A DNA stretch of 64,000 bases from Liolophura sinensis (GCF_032854445.1 NC_088302.1:10721338-10785337), one strand, 5' to 3'. Positions 1 to 11,772 are shown, counted from the first letter of the stretch. The notes: generated by a model from the sequence alone, not told the origin. Program-made: numbers and translations.

Positions 1-975
1 ATGGAGAGATTCCGCGTTGGTGATGTATGGAGAGATTCCGCCGTTGCGCTGTATGGAAAAAATGTTCGCCATTGAAACCACATGGATAGACTGGTGCCAC
101 ATGGAGGGATTTCGCTTTGGTGGTGTATGGAAAGATTTCGCATGGGTATTGCATAGAAAGATTCCGCATTAGTGCTATATGGAAAGATTCCCTTATGGTG
201 CTGTCTGGAAAGATTCCACTATGGTGTTGCATTGAAAGTTTTCACTCTGGTGCTGTATGGAAAGACTGCGCGTTGGTTCTGTATAGAAAAATTCCTAATT
301 GGTGCTGCATGGAAAGATTGTTCATTGGTGCTGCATGGAAAGACTGCGCATTGGCTCTGTATAGAAAGATTCCGCATTGGTGCCGTTTGGAAAGATTCCC
401 CTATGGCGCATTGGTGCTGCATGGAAAGACTGCGCATTGGTTCTGTATAGAAAAATTCCACATTGGTGCTGCATGGAAAGATTTTGCTTTGGTACTGCAT
501 GGAAAGACTGCGCATTGGTTCTGTATAGAAAGATTCCGCATTGGTGCTGCATGGAAAGATTTTGCTTTGGTACTGCATGGAAAGACTGTGCATTGGTTCT
601 GTATAGAAAGATTCCGCATTGGTGCTGCATGGAAAGATTTTGCTTTGGTACTGCATTGAAAGACTGCGCATTGGTTCTGTATAGAAGATTCCGCATTGGT
701 ACTGTATGGAGATATTCCGCATTGGTGCTGTATGGAGAGATTCCGCTTTGATGCTGTATAGAAAGATTCCGCATTGGTGCCGTTTGGAAAGATTCTCCTA
801 TGGCGCATTGGTGCTGCATGGAAAGACTGCGCATTGGCTCTGTATAGAGAGATTCCTCATTGGTGCCGCATGGAAAGATTTTGTTTTGGTACTGCATGGA
901 AAGACTCCGCATTGGTTCTGTATGGAAGATTCCGCATTGGTGCTGTATGGAAATATTCCGCATTGATGTTATATG
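1..975. repeat. 26-bp minisatellite with 78-bp higher-order period
   Basis: The stretch is made of diverged copies of a 26-bp unit of the type tggaaagattccgcattggt plus gctgta. In the middle (about 400-660) three unit variants alternate, giving a 78-bp higher-order repeat. Because 26 and 78 leave several frames open, overlapping open frames appear on both strands. They are repeat translations rich in W, C and K, without any domain, start context or splice signal, so I do not call them genes. The array runs to the left edge and its true start lies outside the window. Confidence 0.9.
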
Positions 976-3119
976 GAAGGATTTGCAATTGGGGCTCACG
1001 TGAAATTTATTCATTTGATACTTCTTTAACGCTGTAATATCTACTTATACATGAGCGATGGTGGGGAGTTGTATTGGGGTGGGGGTTGTGGGACCGGAAT
1101 GTTCGGGGTAAACAAACGGCCTGTGGCAAGTAATCAGTATACTTTCCTATATGGGCGGTATAGACTTGCACGTCATGTTGGTGGAAGGCAAGTGATCTTC
1201 AGCGAACGTGAGAATGTGCAAACGCCCACACAAGCGTTGCAAATATCTTATTATCCTCCAAGGCCACAAGGAGAGATGTCCGAGGATTCCACAAATATCG
1301 CTTATTAAGCAGGGGATTGCAGGGGTACCTCGTGCTTTTGAACCATGCACCTTACTAACACTATTCAATCTCTAAACTATCATGATATAAAAGATTACAG
1401 CAAGCAGAGTAAAATCCTATAGAAGCTATATGTACGACAGTGTAATGGACAAAAAAGCTGGTCTAAAAGCATTAACGACATTATATTCATAACCCCATTT
1501 CTCCCAGAATGTTGTTCCGTAACTCACATTCACATTCACATTGAACTTATATACAGTACTGCTTTATCTACATGCTTGTCGCTGAGTAGATTTGATGTAA
1601 CAACTACTCTCAGTTCGCCAGATAACCACTCATTGGCTACAGACGCTAATTTTACTCTCTGTACTGGACGTTTCTAATTATATTGCATTCCTGCATAAGC
1701 TAAGATTCTGCTGGTGGACTAAGCATCATCGAGGCATGGTCCCTTTGCATTGTTTTAAAGTTATTGTAGGTCAAACGTGATGACAACACATCATTTTGAG
1801 TAATTCTAGACTAGTGACGTCTAGTGACTAGTTAACATCACTGCATTTTTGGAAACCTAATTGTGCTTAAACCATGGTGCCAGGGGGCGTGTACTAGGGG
1901 GCGTGTAATTTTCTTCTATTTTAGCATTGAGATGAACAGTTAGAATAAAAACCTAACTAAGATAAATTAACAACAGGCCTTACCGGTTACGTGTCGCTGA
2001 TCTGGTTTTAATCTCTATGCTGTTTGTCTTTAATTATATTGTAATATTTATGAAGAGATTTCACACAACAACATTTTGTATTAGATGCACCGTACATGCA
2101 AGTCTCCTCACACGGCATGGAACCAGTACCCTGTTAACACTTTCGATTTGTAATATAATTCTGAGTATTTTTAGGGTGTAAAATCTTTTTTGGCTGCCAT
2201 CTTGCCATTTTTGGTGTACAGGTGCATGCTTGGTATCAAAATGATGGAAATTGTCTAAGCTTTGGGCAGATGTGAGTTTTAATGATAAAAGATTGAAATT
2301 CTGGGCGAGAAGGCATAAGGAGACAGGTGGTGATGAGGCTCCGAGTGAGTCCTCTTGGCGTTGCTAGGCACCCCTCACAGCTACCGGCATAGAAAGGTGC
2401 AGATTTTGACGGTCAATTTATGTCAAGATTTTTACGGTTGTCTTATCACAGGCTGGGCCAGGTTTGCACCACAGCTTATTGGCCACGGAATGTTTGGGAC
2501 GGAGTTACATTGCTAAACGTAAAAGATGTCGCTTATGGAAAATAAATAATATTAATAATTCCTGCATCTCCTACCCATAATGCTCCAAGATGGCGACAAC
2601 TCTTATTTGGCAACAGTCCACAAATAATTTTTCATTTGCTTACAAATTAACGTTTGGCTCCACAGCACTGTCCCTTAATCTTCGAGCCCCGAAAGCTCCA
2701 GGTTTCATAATCCTCGTCTCCTAAGATAGCTCCAATCAAACTTTCGACGTAGCTGATAGGGGTCAAACTCACCCAGTCAGAGGCTGGGGAAACAGAAGTT
2801 TTCACTGCTTTTCCCTAATATAATAAAGAAAAACGGCAGTCCAAAGAAGCAAAAGAAAATATATCTAAAAATATGGGTTTGTAGAGTTTTGTATTAATTG
2901 TGGAACTGTCATTGTGTAACTCACACACTACAAGGCCAAATCCCAGTTCTAATCAGAATACGGGAGTTTGGAGTTCGAACCTGAGCTTTTATCGATGAAG
3001 GTAGAAAAAAACCAGCTGTATCATGTGACCTGTCAAAATGTTAGGCAACTATTTTTTATCACATTCACTATAACATTGGCGTCTGAAAAAAGTGTCATTA
3101 AAAGTAATTTAGAGCAGTC
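976..3119. other. Stretch without recognisable gene
   Basis: This is AT-rich sequence between the 26-bp minisatellite and the first LINE. It holds an open frame of 85 codons at 1051-1308 (+) that resembles no family I know and has no clear splice context. A first exon of SRCR gene 1, with a signal peptide and a phase 1 donor, would be expected here or to the left of the window. I looked for one and could not find it. Confidence 0.5.
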
Positions 3120-4495
3120 GAGTGATGGAGAAAATTGAGAATCTAAATGTTTGTGAAGTTGAAAAGGCCCTGAAGAAAAGAACTGACAGTTGTGCCCCTG
3201 GACAGTTGATGAGTAAACAGTTGATGTCAAGAAAGGTTGCCTAACATTTTTCACAAGTTACATGACACAGTAGGACTGTTTTTACCTTTGACGACAAAGA
3301 GCTCGTCCAATATGAATCCATAGTTTTTTCTCTATTGCCCCAGCTGACTGTGGATTCCCACAGGGATTCATCCTTGGACTCATCTTATTTCTTTACTATA
3401 TCGACGACATAACTAATGTCACCACTGTACTGGAATATGTTTTATTCGCCGACGACACAAATGTATGTATCTCAATCAGAAATATAAACGAATCAGTCAC
3501 TACCATGTCTGCTGAACTCGAAAAGATTCGTGACTAGATGACTTGAAACAGGCTGTCGTTAAACATCCCTAGGCTTTCTATGCAAGGGTCAGTTATAGAT
3601 TATGTTTCCGGATTTAAATTTTTGGGTATAATGTTTAACTGCAAACTTCCCTGGACATCCCATATCAGTTACATATGCAAAAAAGTATCTCGCAACATTA
3701 ACATGATTAGCCATTTTAAACACTTTATAAACAAACCAACTCTATTAATACTTTACAACTCCTTAATTTCCCCTTCCTGAAATATGCTTGTGTTTACTGG
3801 GGTAACACTTAACCCTCTCATCTCAGACCTTTGAGTCTGTTACAAAAATGCGTAGTGCATTCAGTAACCCTACCTAATCGACTCGAGCACACAGATCTTC
3901 AGAATATTTTACCGGTAAAATTCTCTATCCTTCAGTCTTCTTTATTAATCGCTCATAAATACATATATCACCCCTATGAAATACCCCTGAACTGCCGCAA
4001 CATGTTTCGAAAACAATCAGATATACACATTTATCCAACAAGAACACAGTGTCTTAACGTGTTTAGACCCCCCCCCCCCCCCACTCTTCCAACCTGTCTC
4101 TCTGCTCAATTCGAAATATGATCCCCCGAAAATGGAACAGACTACCGATTTCTCTCAGTTCTATTGACTCACTTTCTCTTTTAGATCCAAAATAAAAGAT
4201 TACTTGATGAAACAATTCAGACTTATTTACAAACATGTAAATGTCTCACAGCAATGCACCACAGCATTTCTTTTGGCACGTTACACTACTTTGTGTTTTT
4301 CTTAAATACTAGTATGTAAAACGTTTACTGTGTTATTATTAACTTATGCCCCCTACAACCAGCGCCACCTTACATACTTGTACTTCTCTGGGATGGATCA
4401 AGCCCTTAGTGGCTTTATTCCAGTCACTGCTTTATTTTCTGTAAACATGTTTTCTAAGTACACTTATGGTGAATAAATACAATATAATACAAAAG
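3120..4495 (+). pseudogene. Decayed non-LTR retrotransposon (LINE), reverse transcriptase half and 3' end
   Basis: Reading with frameshifts and stops, the stretch follows the order of a LINE reverse transcriptase. An EVEKALKK-like early motif lies near 3155. DCGFPQGFILGL (the usual GVPQGSILGP block) is at 3346-3381. The catalytic FADD block is at 3445-3456, followed by NRLSLN, then FKFLGI near 3610 and YWGNT near 3795. The C-terminal IHIYPTR-type end is near 4030. Stops interrupt the frame at about 3535-3543 and elsewhere. The 3' end runs into an A-rich tail with aataaa near 4473. The 5' half is missing, as is common for truncated LINEs. The clade is not certain (Jockey- or CR1-like). It lies just upstream of SRCR gene 1 and is not part of it. 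Confidence 0.8.
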
Positions 4496-4679
4496 AGTTC
4501 CATCTCGAAACTCAGACGACTGAATGAAACCATCAGTCACAATTTCTGTAGGACAGGCTAGGGGTGTTTTTTTTCTTGTCAGAAATAGTTAGCGACGAGT
4601 CAGTATAGGAAAAGCCTATCGTATAGATCTGACTTCAGCGAGATTGATCCCTCTGTGTTCTTCCTTTCTTGTACTGCAG

Positions 4680-4827
4680 TTTCTGATTACGAAGTCCGTC
4701 TTGTGGGTGGTAACCGTAAAGCGGGTCGGGTGGAACTGAGGATCGGTAACGTCTGGGGGACTATCTGCAGCCAGGGTTTCTCTGACCGTGAAGCTGGAGT
4801 AGTCTGTCAAAAGCTAGGCTATTTCAG
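4680..4827 (+). CDS. Gene 1 exon: first half of SRCR domain 1
   Basis: The acceptor cttgtactgcag precedes the exon and the donor cag|gtaggc follows it. Reading in phase 1 gives YEVRLVGGNRKAGRVELRIG, then VWGTICSQGFSDREAGVVCQ and KLGYF, the standard first half of an SRCR domain with its first two cysteines. The exon ends in phase 2, which matches the next exon. It is closely similar to the gene 2 exon at 32908-33061 on the other strand. Confidence 0.88.
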
Positions 4828-7800
4828 GTAGGCTATCCAGTTCAAGCAGCATCAAGTAAAGACGGGTTTGTAACCAATGGAAGAATGTCACCAAATCTAT
4901 GAAATTTTCATTGTTTAAAGGACACCTGGAACGTATGGTTTTACTTTTTAATGGTATTTTATAATACTGCTCTTGTAAAGTCGTTAAATTGATCATACAC
5001 ATCTTTTGCATAAATAGTCAAGCAATTTCAAAAAATCCCTCAAAATGGCACAGTTTGTTTGTAAATCTTAATTTTAGATCTACTTTTTACAATTCCGTGA
5101 ATTCTTTTCCGGAAAGTGTGTAGTGTGTGCCAATTCCCACCCCCGTCACTGGTGTGCCCCAGCTGTAGTGTGTGCCGTCTCCTACCCGCTTCAACAGTGT
5201 GCACCTACTGTAGTATGTGTCGCCTCCTATGCCCATGACTAGTGTGCCCCCGCCGTTGTGTGCTCCATCTTTCATCCACGTCACTAGTGTTGTGTGAGCT
5301 GTCTCCCATCTCCTTAACCAATGTGATCCGCTCTAGCGTGTGCGGCCTCCCATCCTCGTCGCTAGTGTGACCCCGCTGTAGTGTGTGCCGTCTCCATCCC
5401 TTCAACATGGTGCCCTCGCTGTGGTGTTTGTCGCCTTCCATCCCCTTTACCAGTGTGCCCACGCTGCAGTGTGTGTCGTTTCCCAGCTCCTTCTGTTGCC
5501 AGTGTACCTTCGTTCTAGGGTGTGCAGTCTCTCATCCCCTTCACCAGTGTGTCCCCGTTGTAGTGTGTGCAATCTCCCATCCAGTTCATCAGTGTGCCTC
5601 CGCTTTAGTGTCTGTAGTCTCCCATCTCCTTCACCAGTATGCCCCGCTATAGTTTGTGCAGTCTCCCGTCTCCTTCACCAGTGTGCCCTCGCTCCTGTGT
5701 ATACCCGCTGACATTCCTGTCACAAGTGTGACTTCGCTGTAGTGTGTGTTGTTTCCCAGTCCCATAACTATTGTGCAACCGCTGTGGTGTGTATCTGTAC
5801 CTATATGGAACGCTCAGCTGTATTTTTCCGTATGAGGTATATAATTAGTCTATCTTTAAATGAGAACACAATTTTGATGCGGGAACGTGATTTGTTCATA
5901 TGATGGTTAAGCTTGATGAAAACTGTTTTGCTTTCTTGACAGGGCCATTAAAACTGTCAGGCCAAATGAGGGCTTTGGACAGGCGGCCCCAGATTCTGTC
6001 GTTTGGCCGTTTGAGTTTAGCTGTAAGGGTGATGAACACTCTCTGGAAAAATGTACCCGTAGGAGAGTAACATCCGGTCGATGTACGCATGACAAAGACG
6101 TGGCAGTTTCCTGTGAAAGTTCAGGTAACTATGCTCATGTATATCAACTGTACGAAATGCCATAAGACGACAGGCAAATTCAGTGACGTCTAAAATATGC
6201 TGGAGAAAACAACAATGAGTAAATGCGTCTTAATGAACACTGTAAATTAGTTCCTTCATTAGAAAAACACAAGATGCAAGTCTGTCAAATACCTGCGCCT
6301 TAATTCCTGAGTTTTATTCTACGATCAGGTGAACGTTTATACAGACGTTTTCAATGTCCGTTTGACTATCAGCATATTTAAAATAGCATTGTGAAGTAAT
6401 GTTTTCAAACACGGTTATCTGCATGGATATTTACCTAAGCTCATTTTCCCCTGATGGATATAAGCTGTGTTAATCATTGATTTAGATGACTGAGCTGATG
6501 TTATATGTTCTCGATCTAACACTTTATCGCCAGTGACATTGGAACATATTTTTGCATACACTAGAGAAGATAACAATAGCGGTGACCTGAACATTTAAAG
6601 GATCTTCTGCAACTCTAAAACAGTTTGAAGACAAGTAATTGTTAAGATAAATTGATAAATTGATAATATCTGTATATGATTTATTAATACATAACTCTTC
6701 TACTGACATAATTAATCTATGAAGGATTAACAGATTAATAACATTGCTGTTTGTAGATGATGGGATGGGCCTACGCTTAGTTGGAGGAACGTCAGTGAAC
6801 TCAGGTCGACTGGAAGTGCATTTCAACGGCCTTTGGGGAACAGTATGCCGAAATGACTTTTCTTCATCGGCAGCCAAAGTAGCCTGTCGACAAATGGGCC
6901 TTCCGAGGTAAATGATTTCTTCTTGCATAGTTTTACGCTCTGATAAAGTGTTAACAAAGAATCCAATGTATCCAATATTCGGAAAATATTTATGAATAGT
7001 TAATGTTCAACACATGTTGGCATCCTCTCCGTTCGCACGTAAGGATGTCTGCCAGTAACCTGTAGATGGTCGTAGGTTTCTTCCGCGCTCTGCTGGCTTT
7101 TCTCCCTCTCTGATGGTGAAGATGAGTGAAGCGGTGAATGAAGTTTGAACAGGTGGAAGCAGATTGTTCTATATACGGTGAAAATTGTTCGAATATAACT
7201 TCATTTACGATTTGCATTGGGGTTTACTGATCTGTTTAATGTTGACTTTGGAAGCAGATAGCTTTGTTTAACGGTTACCTGTTAACTTGATTTATTTGTT
7301 TCAAAATTACACTGGAAGCAGAATTGTTTGATCAAATGTTATGAAGCTGGCAGTTGTTGCTTCCGAAATCAGAATATCAGATGCGACAGTTTCATTGAGT
7401 TTGACAATCATTGTGTTTGGTGTTTTAGCACCCAAGCGAAGGTATTGTCCATGGATGTATGGCCACCAGCGAAGGGTCCGATTTTTCTGAGTAGTGTAAG
7501 ATGTAGAGGCAATGAAGCCAACATCCTTTCGTGTCCTCACCAACAAGGTGAAAACAGCTGTAGCCATGATCAGGATGTAGCAATAGAGTGCAAAGAAACA
7601 GGTTGGTATCACAGAGCTAGTGTGTTACTATGGGTGTAAGCAGAAGTCCGTTCGCTAAATATGTTCTCATCTAGCCACCTGCGGAGGGTCGTGGGTTTCC
7701 CCTGCGCTCTTTTCAGTTTTCTTCCACGAAAATGCTGGCTGCCCTTGTATAAGAGAAATATTCTTGAGTACAGCATTAGACCAGTCAAATAAGTAAATAA

Positions 7801-10604
7801 ATGATCGCATCTAGATATTCGGCATCGAAACTATAAACCATTTTGTATTGCTACAAATTGCACAAAACCGGAATCGCTTATTGGAACCAATGATGCAGTT
7901 CAAACCATTTAAGCATCTTATACTGTTATGCGTTATGGAAACTCAAAGTCAAATCCGTGGAATCACCACATATATCAGACGATTTGCACCGATTTCTCAA
8001 AATGGACACATCCTTGATAACGTCAGATCAGCATATTTTCTGGGAGTATTCGAGGAGCATGGTGAATTCGAATGAAAGGGTGATGATCGTGTTTGATTTG
8101 ATTATTTATTTGATAAGTGTTTTACCCCGTACTCAAGAATACTTCACTTACACTAATGCAAGCATTATGGTGAGAGAAAACCGGGCAGATCCCAGGAGAA
8201 ACCCACGACCATCCGCAGGTTGCTGGAAGATCGTGTCAACGTATTCATTTGCATTGGCAAAGTCTGTTATTTACTATTAACTGTGTTCGCTTGCGGCTTT
8301 TGATCAGACAAAAGCATGGGAGCCAAACTTGAATTTGTAGATTTGCAGTTTCAGACCGATTGAATTCGTTGAATAAAGAGGTTTATTACAAATACATGTA
8401 AATCATCAGAACAGTGCGTGTTCCATATTGTAGAATGAATATCTCGTTGCCTGAGGTAAAGCTGTCGAACAGGCCTTCATCCTTGACTGTTAAGACAGTT
8501 CTAACTAAGACACCAAAGGTCTGGCAGCAACCTGCGGATGGTCGTGGGTTTCCCCCGGGCTGTGCCCGGTTTCCACCCACCATAATGCTGGCCGCCGTCG
8601 TATGAGTGAAATATTCTTGAGTACGGCGTAAAACACCAATCAAAAAAAAAAAAAAAAAAAAACTAAGACACCAATCTATTCATACTTCATCGTGGATCAC
8701 ACACTGTCAAAATCATACGAAAAACAACTCGTATATATAATTATCTGTGAAAATATATATTTGACAGTTCAGCTGTCGTTTTGGGTTGGATCACGTGATC
8801 GTCTAGATCGTAAACTGAACAATGATTTTAGACGGGTTTGCAGCGATAGACATAATGAGCTCCAAACTTCTTTCAAGCGTATAAACAATCTTTTGCAGGC
8901 TCTGGTAAGCATTCCTCTCATAGGTAATTTTGTAGAAGTACGTTATTACAGAACATGGGTGTTTTGTGGTGGGTGAACTTAGCATTGTTCAAGCATTAGA
9001 AAGTTTCGTAGCTAGTATCTGGGACAGATAAAACCGACATACTGCTCTCAACTGGCATCTTTGAAAAGTGCCTGATTTTCATTGGGGTGGGTTATACTAT
9101 ATCCATTATTTGATGATGATTTATTTAGATAGTGGCTCCAATCCGAATTATTTCATGTTTTGACATAATTTTAAGAGACATTAAAGTAAAACATTTATTC
9201 CCGTTATTTCCCGTTGACCGTTCCAAGCATGTGTCATTTTTTAAAGATTTTAGCAGTAATATAAATGATTTGTGCATACACACATTTGTTTGTTTGTTTC
9301 TGTGTGTGTTTGTTGGACTCAAAAATATTGTCTTACGTCTGACATTTTCTTTGTATGTTTACGTATAATAGACACGAAGAGATCTTCATTGTCAGCTACG
9401 GGGCTAACTGCCATCCGCGCGATTGCTGTAGCAGTCTTTCCTTGCATAGTACTCGGTGTGACACTGAAATTCTGCATACATAAATACCGTGCAAAGCGGA
9501 ATGCCCGTACAAGACGAGAAAGCAATGAGACACGAGAAGCAAACTCATTCGGTGAGTACGTTTGTCCAAACTGAAACTCCTCCCAGTCAAGAGGCAGTTT
9601 TATTCCTTGTCTTTGACGTGGAATGGTACCCTTCGTGGCCTTATGGTTAGCGTTTTAGCACAGCGCAACGACCAAGGATACTCTAACCAATGCGATCGCT
9701 GTGAGTTAAACTCATGCTGGTAACCTCTCCATCGTATACGAGAAGATCTTGAATCACCTGCAGATTGTTCGGTTTCCTCCCACTATAATTCTGGCCGCTG
9801 TCGTGTAACTGAAATATTCTTGAGTACGGAAACACCAATTAAATAAAAAACTGAAGGCGCATGTATAAGTATTAATCTGTTACATGAAGTAATGCGTCAT
9901 ATATGCAAATTGCACTTAATCTTTGTATTTAATCTTGCATTGTTATTGCATTATGACTTGTAAGGCAAACCAAAAAATACTATAACAGCAATGATAATTT
10001 TGGAAAAATGTTGTAGAAAAAAAAATGTTGTAATAGGAAACTTTCAAATTGCGTAGAAATAGTTTGCATGCTCACAACTTCTATATTCGACAGTTACTAG
10101 AAGATTGACTTCTATAGGACGAGAATCCAGGGTACCACGCTCTTCTACCAATGGAGTCTTTTTCACAAACAACAGCAATACAGTTCAAAGCGTAAGTGAT
10201 GGGAAATAAGCTACGACTAAATAGCTCTGTTGGTTGTCGGTCGCTCGCTGAAATTTTTGAACATTGTCCTTGAATCTTTTAACATGGGCTATTCACTAAA
10301 CAATAGGACCTGCATGCAAGACGACACGAATTCAAAAAAAAAATTTACACAAGAAAATGTCTAATATGACGTCAGTTGAGTGGTAATGAAGTCATCTGTA
10401 AATTGTTTTCCTTTTATGTGGTTCCTTCTATTTTCAGCCTTTCCACTCTTCAGTTATGGCGTGGCAAAACCACCATCTCCTCCAGCAAACTTAACTCAAG
10501 ACCCTCCGTCATATGTAGAGCTGTTTCCAAACGGGGAGGGTAAAACTCCTGACAAAACGCCCCCACCACCATCTTACGAGAGCGTCGCATCGACAAGGTG
10601 GTAG
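4680..10604 (+). CDS. SRCR gene 1: membrane receptor with two group A SRCR domains and a PPxY tail (partial at 5')
   Basis: Six exons fit together with agreeing splice phases: 4680-4827, 5943-6124, 6757-6907, 7429-7601, 9372-9551 and 10438-10604. They encode two SRCR domains of about 110 residues, one transmembrane helix and a cytoplasmic tail ending at a TAG. Each SRCR domain has six cysteines and is split by a phase 2 intron, the layout known for group A SRCR domains. Introns between domains are phase 1. SRCR receptors bind microbial or modified ligands, or act in adhesion, outside the cell; ligand specificity cannot be read here. The tail carries PPSY twice, the class of motif bound by WW domains such as those of NEDD4-type ubiquitin ligases. 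An upstream exon with start codon and signal peptide is needed, because the first exon seen begins in phase 1. An aataaa at 10703-10708 could be the poly(A) signal. Coding sense is well supported; expression is not shown. Confidence 0.85.
5090..5795. repeat. 45-bp minisatellite in gene 1 intron
   Basis: About 15 diverged copies of a unit near 45 bp (agtgtgtgccgtctcccatc followed by cccttcaccagtgtgccccc and gctgt). The array lies inside the phase 2 intron that splits SRCR domain 1. Open frames on both strands here are by-products of the repeat. Confidence 0.85.
5943..6124 (+). CDS. Gene 1 exon: second half of SRCR domain 1
   Basis: The acceptor is ctttcttgacag and the donor is tcag|gtaact. 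The first base completes the split arginine codon. The exon then reads VVWPFEFSCKGDEHSLEKC, followed by TRR..SGRCTHDKDVAVSC, giving the last four cysteines of a six-cysteine SRCR domain. It ends in phase 1. The gene 2 exon at 31140-31321 is its nearest relative in the window and shares the CTHDKDVAVSC block. Confidence 0.88.
6757..6907 (+). CDS. Gene 1 exon: first half of SRCR domain 2
   Basis: The acceptor is tgctgtttgtag and the donor is ccgag|gtaaat. In phase 1 it reads MGLRLVGGTSVNSGRLEVHF, then NGLWGTVCRNDFSSSAAKVA and CRQMGLP. It has two cysteines and ends in phase 2. Its paralogue is the gene 2 exon 29164-29314, which has the same KVACRQMGL ending and the same 151-bp length. Confidence 0.88.
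7429..7601 (+). CDS. Gene 1 exon: second half of SRCR domain 2
   Basis: The acceptor is ttggtgttttag and the donor is acag|gttggt. It reads TQAKVLSMDVWPPAKGPIFL, then VRCRGNEANILSCPHQQGEN and SCSHDQDVAIEC. Four cysteines complete the domain. It ends in phase 1. The gene 2 exon 21364-21542 begins with the same TQAKVLS and ends with the same VAIECK, showing recent common origin. Confidence 0.88.
7663..7800 (+). repeat. SINE fragment, + orientation
   Basis: Copy of the window's common SINE, covering the cctgcggagggtcgtgggtt body and the gaaatattcttgagtacagc tail followed by gtcaaataagtaaataaa. The tRNA-like head is missing. Confidence 0.7.
8099..8242 (-). repeat. SINE fragment, - orientation
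   Basis: Inverted copy of the SINE body and tail. It starts with tatttgataagtgttttacc and the tail block cgtactcaagaatacttcac, and ends with cacgaccatccgcaggttgc. It lies in the gene 1 intron before the transmembrane exon. Confidence 0.75.
8518..8662 (+). repeat. SINE copy with poly(A) tail
   Basis: Well preserved SINE body: caacctgcggatggtcgtgg, then the tail gaaatattcttgagtacggc with gtaaaacaccaatc and a pure A run of about 20. The A run suggests a fairly recent insertion. The tRNA-like head is missing. Confidence 0.82.
9372..9551 (+). CDS. Gene 1 exon: transmembrane helix and start of cytoplasmic tail
   Basis: The acceptor is ttacgtataatag and the donor is ttcg|gtgagt, a near-consensus site. 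The exon is 180 bp and symmetric (phase 1 to phase 1). It encodes a short serine/threonine linker and a hydrophobic segment around IAVAVFPCIVLGVTLKFCI. A strongly basic stop-transfer stretch, HKYRAKRNARTRRE, follows, so the C-terminus is cytoplasmic (type I topology). Confidence 0.82.
9630..9848 (+). repeat. Full-length tRNA-derived SINE
   Basis: Has a tRNA-like head with an A box region (gtggccttatggttagcg) and a B box region (ctgtgagttaaactcatgct). The shared body and the tail gaaatattcttgagtacgga follow, then aacaccaattaaataaa. It lies in the last intron of gene 1. Confidence 0.78.
10438..10604 (+). CDS. Gene 1 last exon: proline-rich cytoplasmic tail with two PPxY motifs
   Basis: The acceptor is ttctattttcag. 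Phase 1 reading gives AKPPSPPANLTQDPPSYVEL, and later KTPPPPSYESVASTRW before TAG at 10602-10604. Two PPSY motifs about 27 residues apart fit the PPxY consensus bound by WW domains. In known receptors and adaptors this recruits NEDD4-family ubiquitin ligases for endocytosis or turnover; that role here is inference. An open frame with ATG at 10386 extends upstream of the acceptor, but the splice site and phase favour the exon given. Confidence 0.82.
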
Positions 10605-10702
10605 ACAAGAAAAGATGACTCCAGTTCAGTTTTGAAAATATCTTTGGCTGCTTGAGAGCGCCAAGAAGCGCCTATTGACACTAGGGACTGAATATGATGC
10701 CG

Positions 10703-10708
10703 AATAAA
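10703..10708 (+). terminator. Possible poly(A) signal of gene 1
   Basis: An aataaa hexamer lies 99 bases after the gene 1 stop codon, on the same strand. No other hexamer is nearer, so it is the best candidate for 3' end formation. Cleavage position cannot be shown. Confidence 0.5.
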
Positions 10709-10798
10709 TGAACAGCCCTTACGGGTTACAAGATGCAATGCATAACCCATATCCTTCATGAAATACTGTTAATCTGCTTCTATATGATATGTGGGCGC

Positions 10799-10978
10799 TT
10801 GCGTGACCGAGGTGGTTAGCACGCTAGCACGTCGTTGTGAGCGCAAAGTCCAGCTCATCCGCCGTACTTGATCGTGAGTTTTCCCCGGGCTCTATCCGAT
10901 TTCCTCCCGCCATCATGCTGGCAGCCGTGGAGTAAGTGAAATATTCTTGGGTAGGGCGCTAAACACCAATCAGATAAA
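10799..10978 (+). repeat. Full-length tRNA-derived SINE
   Basis: Head tgaccgaggtggttagcacg with an A box, then the body (ttttccccgggctctatccg) and the tail gaaatattcttgggtagggc with gctaaacaccaatcagataa. It lies just downstream of gene 1. Confidence 0.78.
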
Positions 10979-11657
10979 TCTATCAATATAATATATGTAT
11001 TGCTTTAGCTGTATATTTACGACTAGCGGAAAATATCCATAAAGTATTGTACATACAATGACCTCCGTTAGTTATCACGTGCGAGATCACTATGTTATGC
11101 CTTGTAATGAATTAATGAACTTTTTTGCTGTTCTTGATGAATTAGAAAGCATCATCCGATAGTGATGTCCTGTCTGCCAAAGCTAATATTCAGTTTAGGC
11201 TAGGCATAGCCTGGACTTGCTTATATTTCATTCCAACCAGTCAGAAGCGATTCTGTATCCCTTTAATGTTCGAACGATTCTGTATCCCTTCAATGTTTGA
11301 ACGATTCTGTGAACCCTTAATACCTTAACCTTACTGGACGTTAAAAATAGAGTCTTTTGTCCCTCCGGCAACTTGTTTTTTTGGCTAAACAGCTATCAAC
11401 AGAAACTTGTGACACTCCCAGTTGTTTTTTTTTATAAAAGACAACATTTGAAAAATGTACACATTGCCTTCATTTTGGCTCGAAACTAATTTACAGATTT
11501 TAACACTATATCTACTTTATTGCGTGTTACTGACATGGATGCAATTCTGTCTAATCATCTTCTACAGTTGCCAACAGATGATAGACAACTGAGTGGTGTT
11601 GTACTAGACACTTTCAGTTTCTGCACTGTACCTTTTCACTCTGGCACGAAACCCCAA

Positions 11658-11772
11658 TTTATTTGTTTATTTGATTGGTGTTTTACGCCGTACTCAAGAA
11701 TATTTCACTTATACGACGGCGGCCATCATTATGGTGGGATGAAAACAGGGCACAGCCCGAGGGAAACCCGTA
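11658..11772 (-). repeat. SINE tail and body, - orientation
   Basis: Inverted copy starting with tttgattggtgttttacgcc and gtactcaagaatatttcact, running to gcacagcccgagggaaaccc where it is cut off before the head. Confidence 0.78.

Noticed and set aside
117..1014. Overlapping open frames of up to 230 codons on both strands
   Set aside because: They are translations of the 26-bp minisatellite; no domain, and both strands are equally open.
1051..1308. 85-codon frame as signal-peptide exon or upstream domain of gene 1
   Set aside because: No hydrophobic core, no phase 1 donor and no SRCR motif.
10386..10437. ATG at 10386 as start of a separate small proline-rich protein
   Set aside because: The acceptor at 10437 and the phase match with the transmembrane exon make it the last exon of gene 1; the bases before it are intron.
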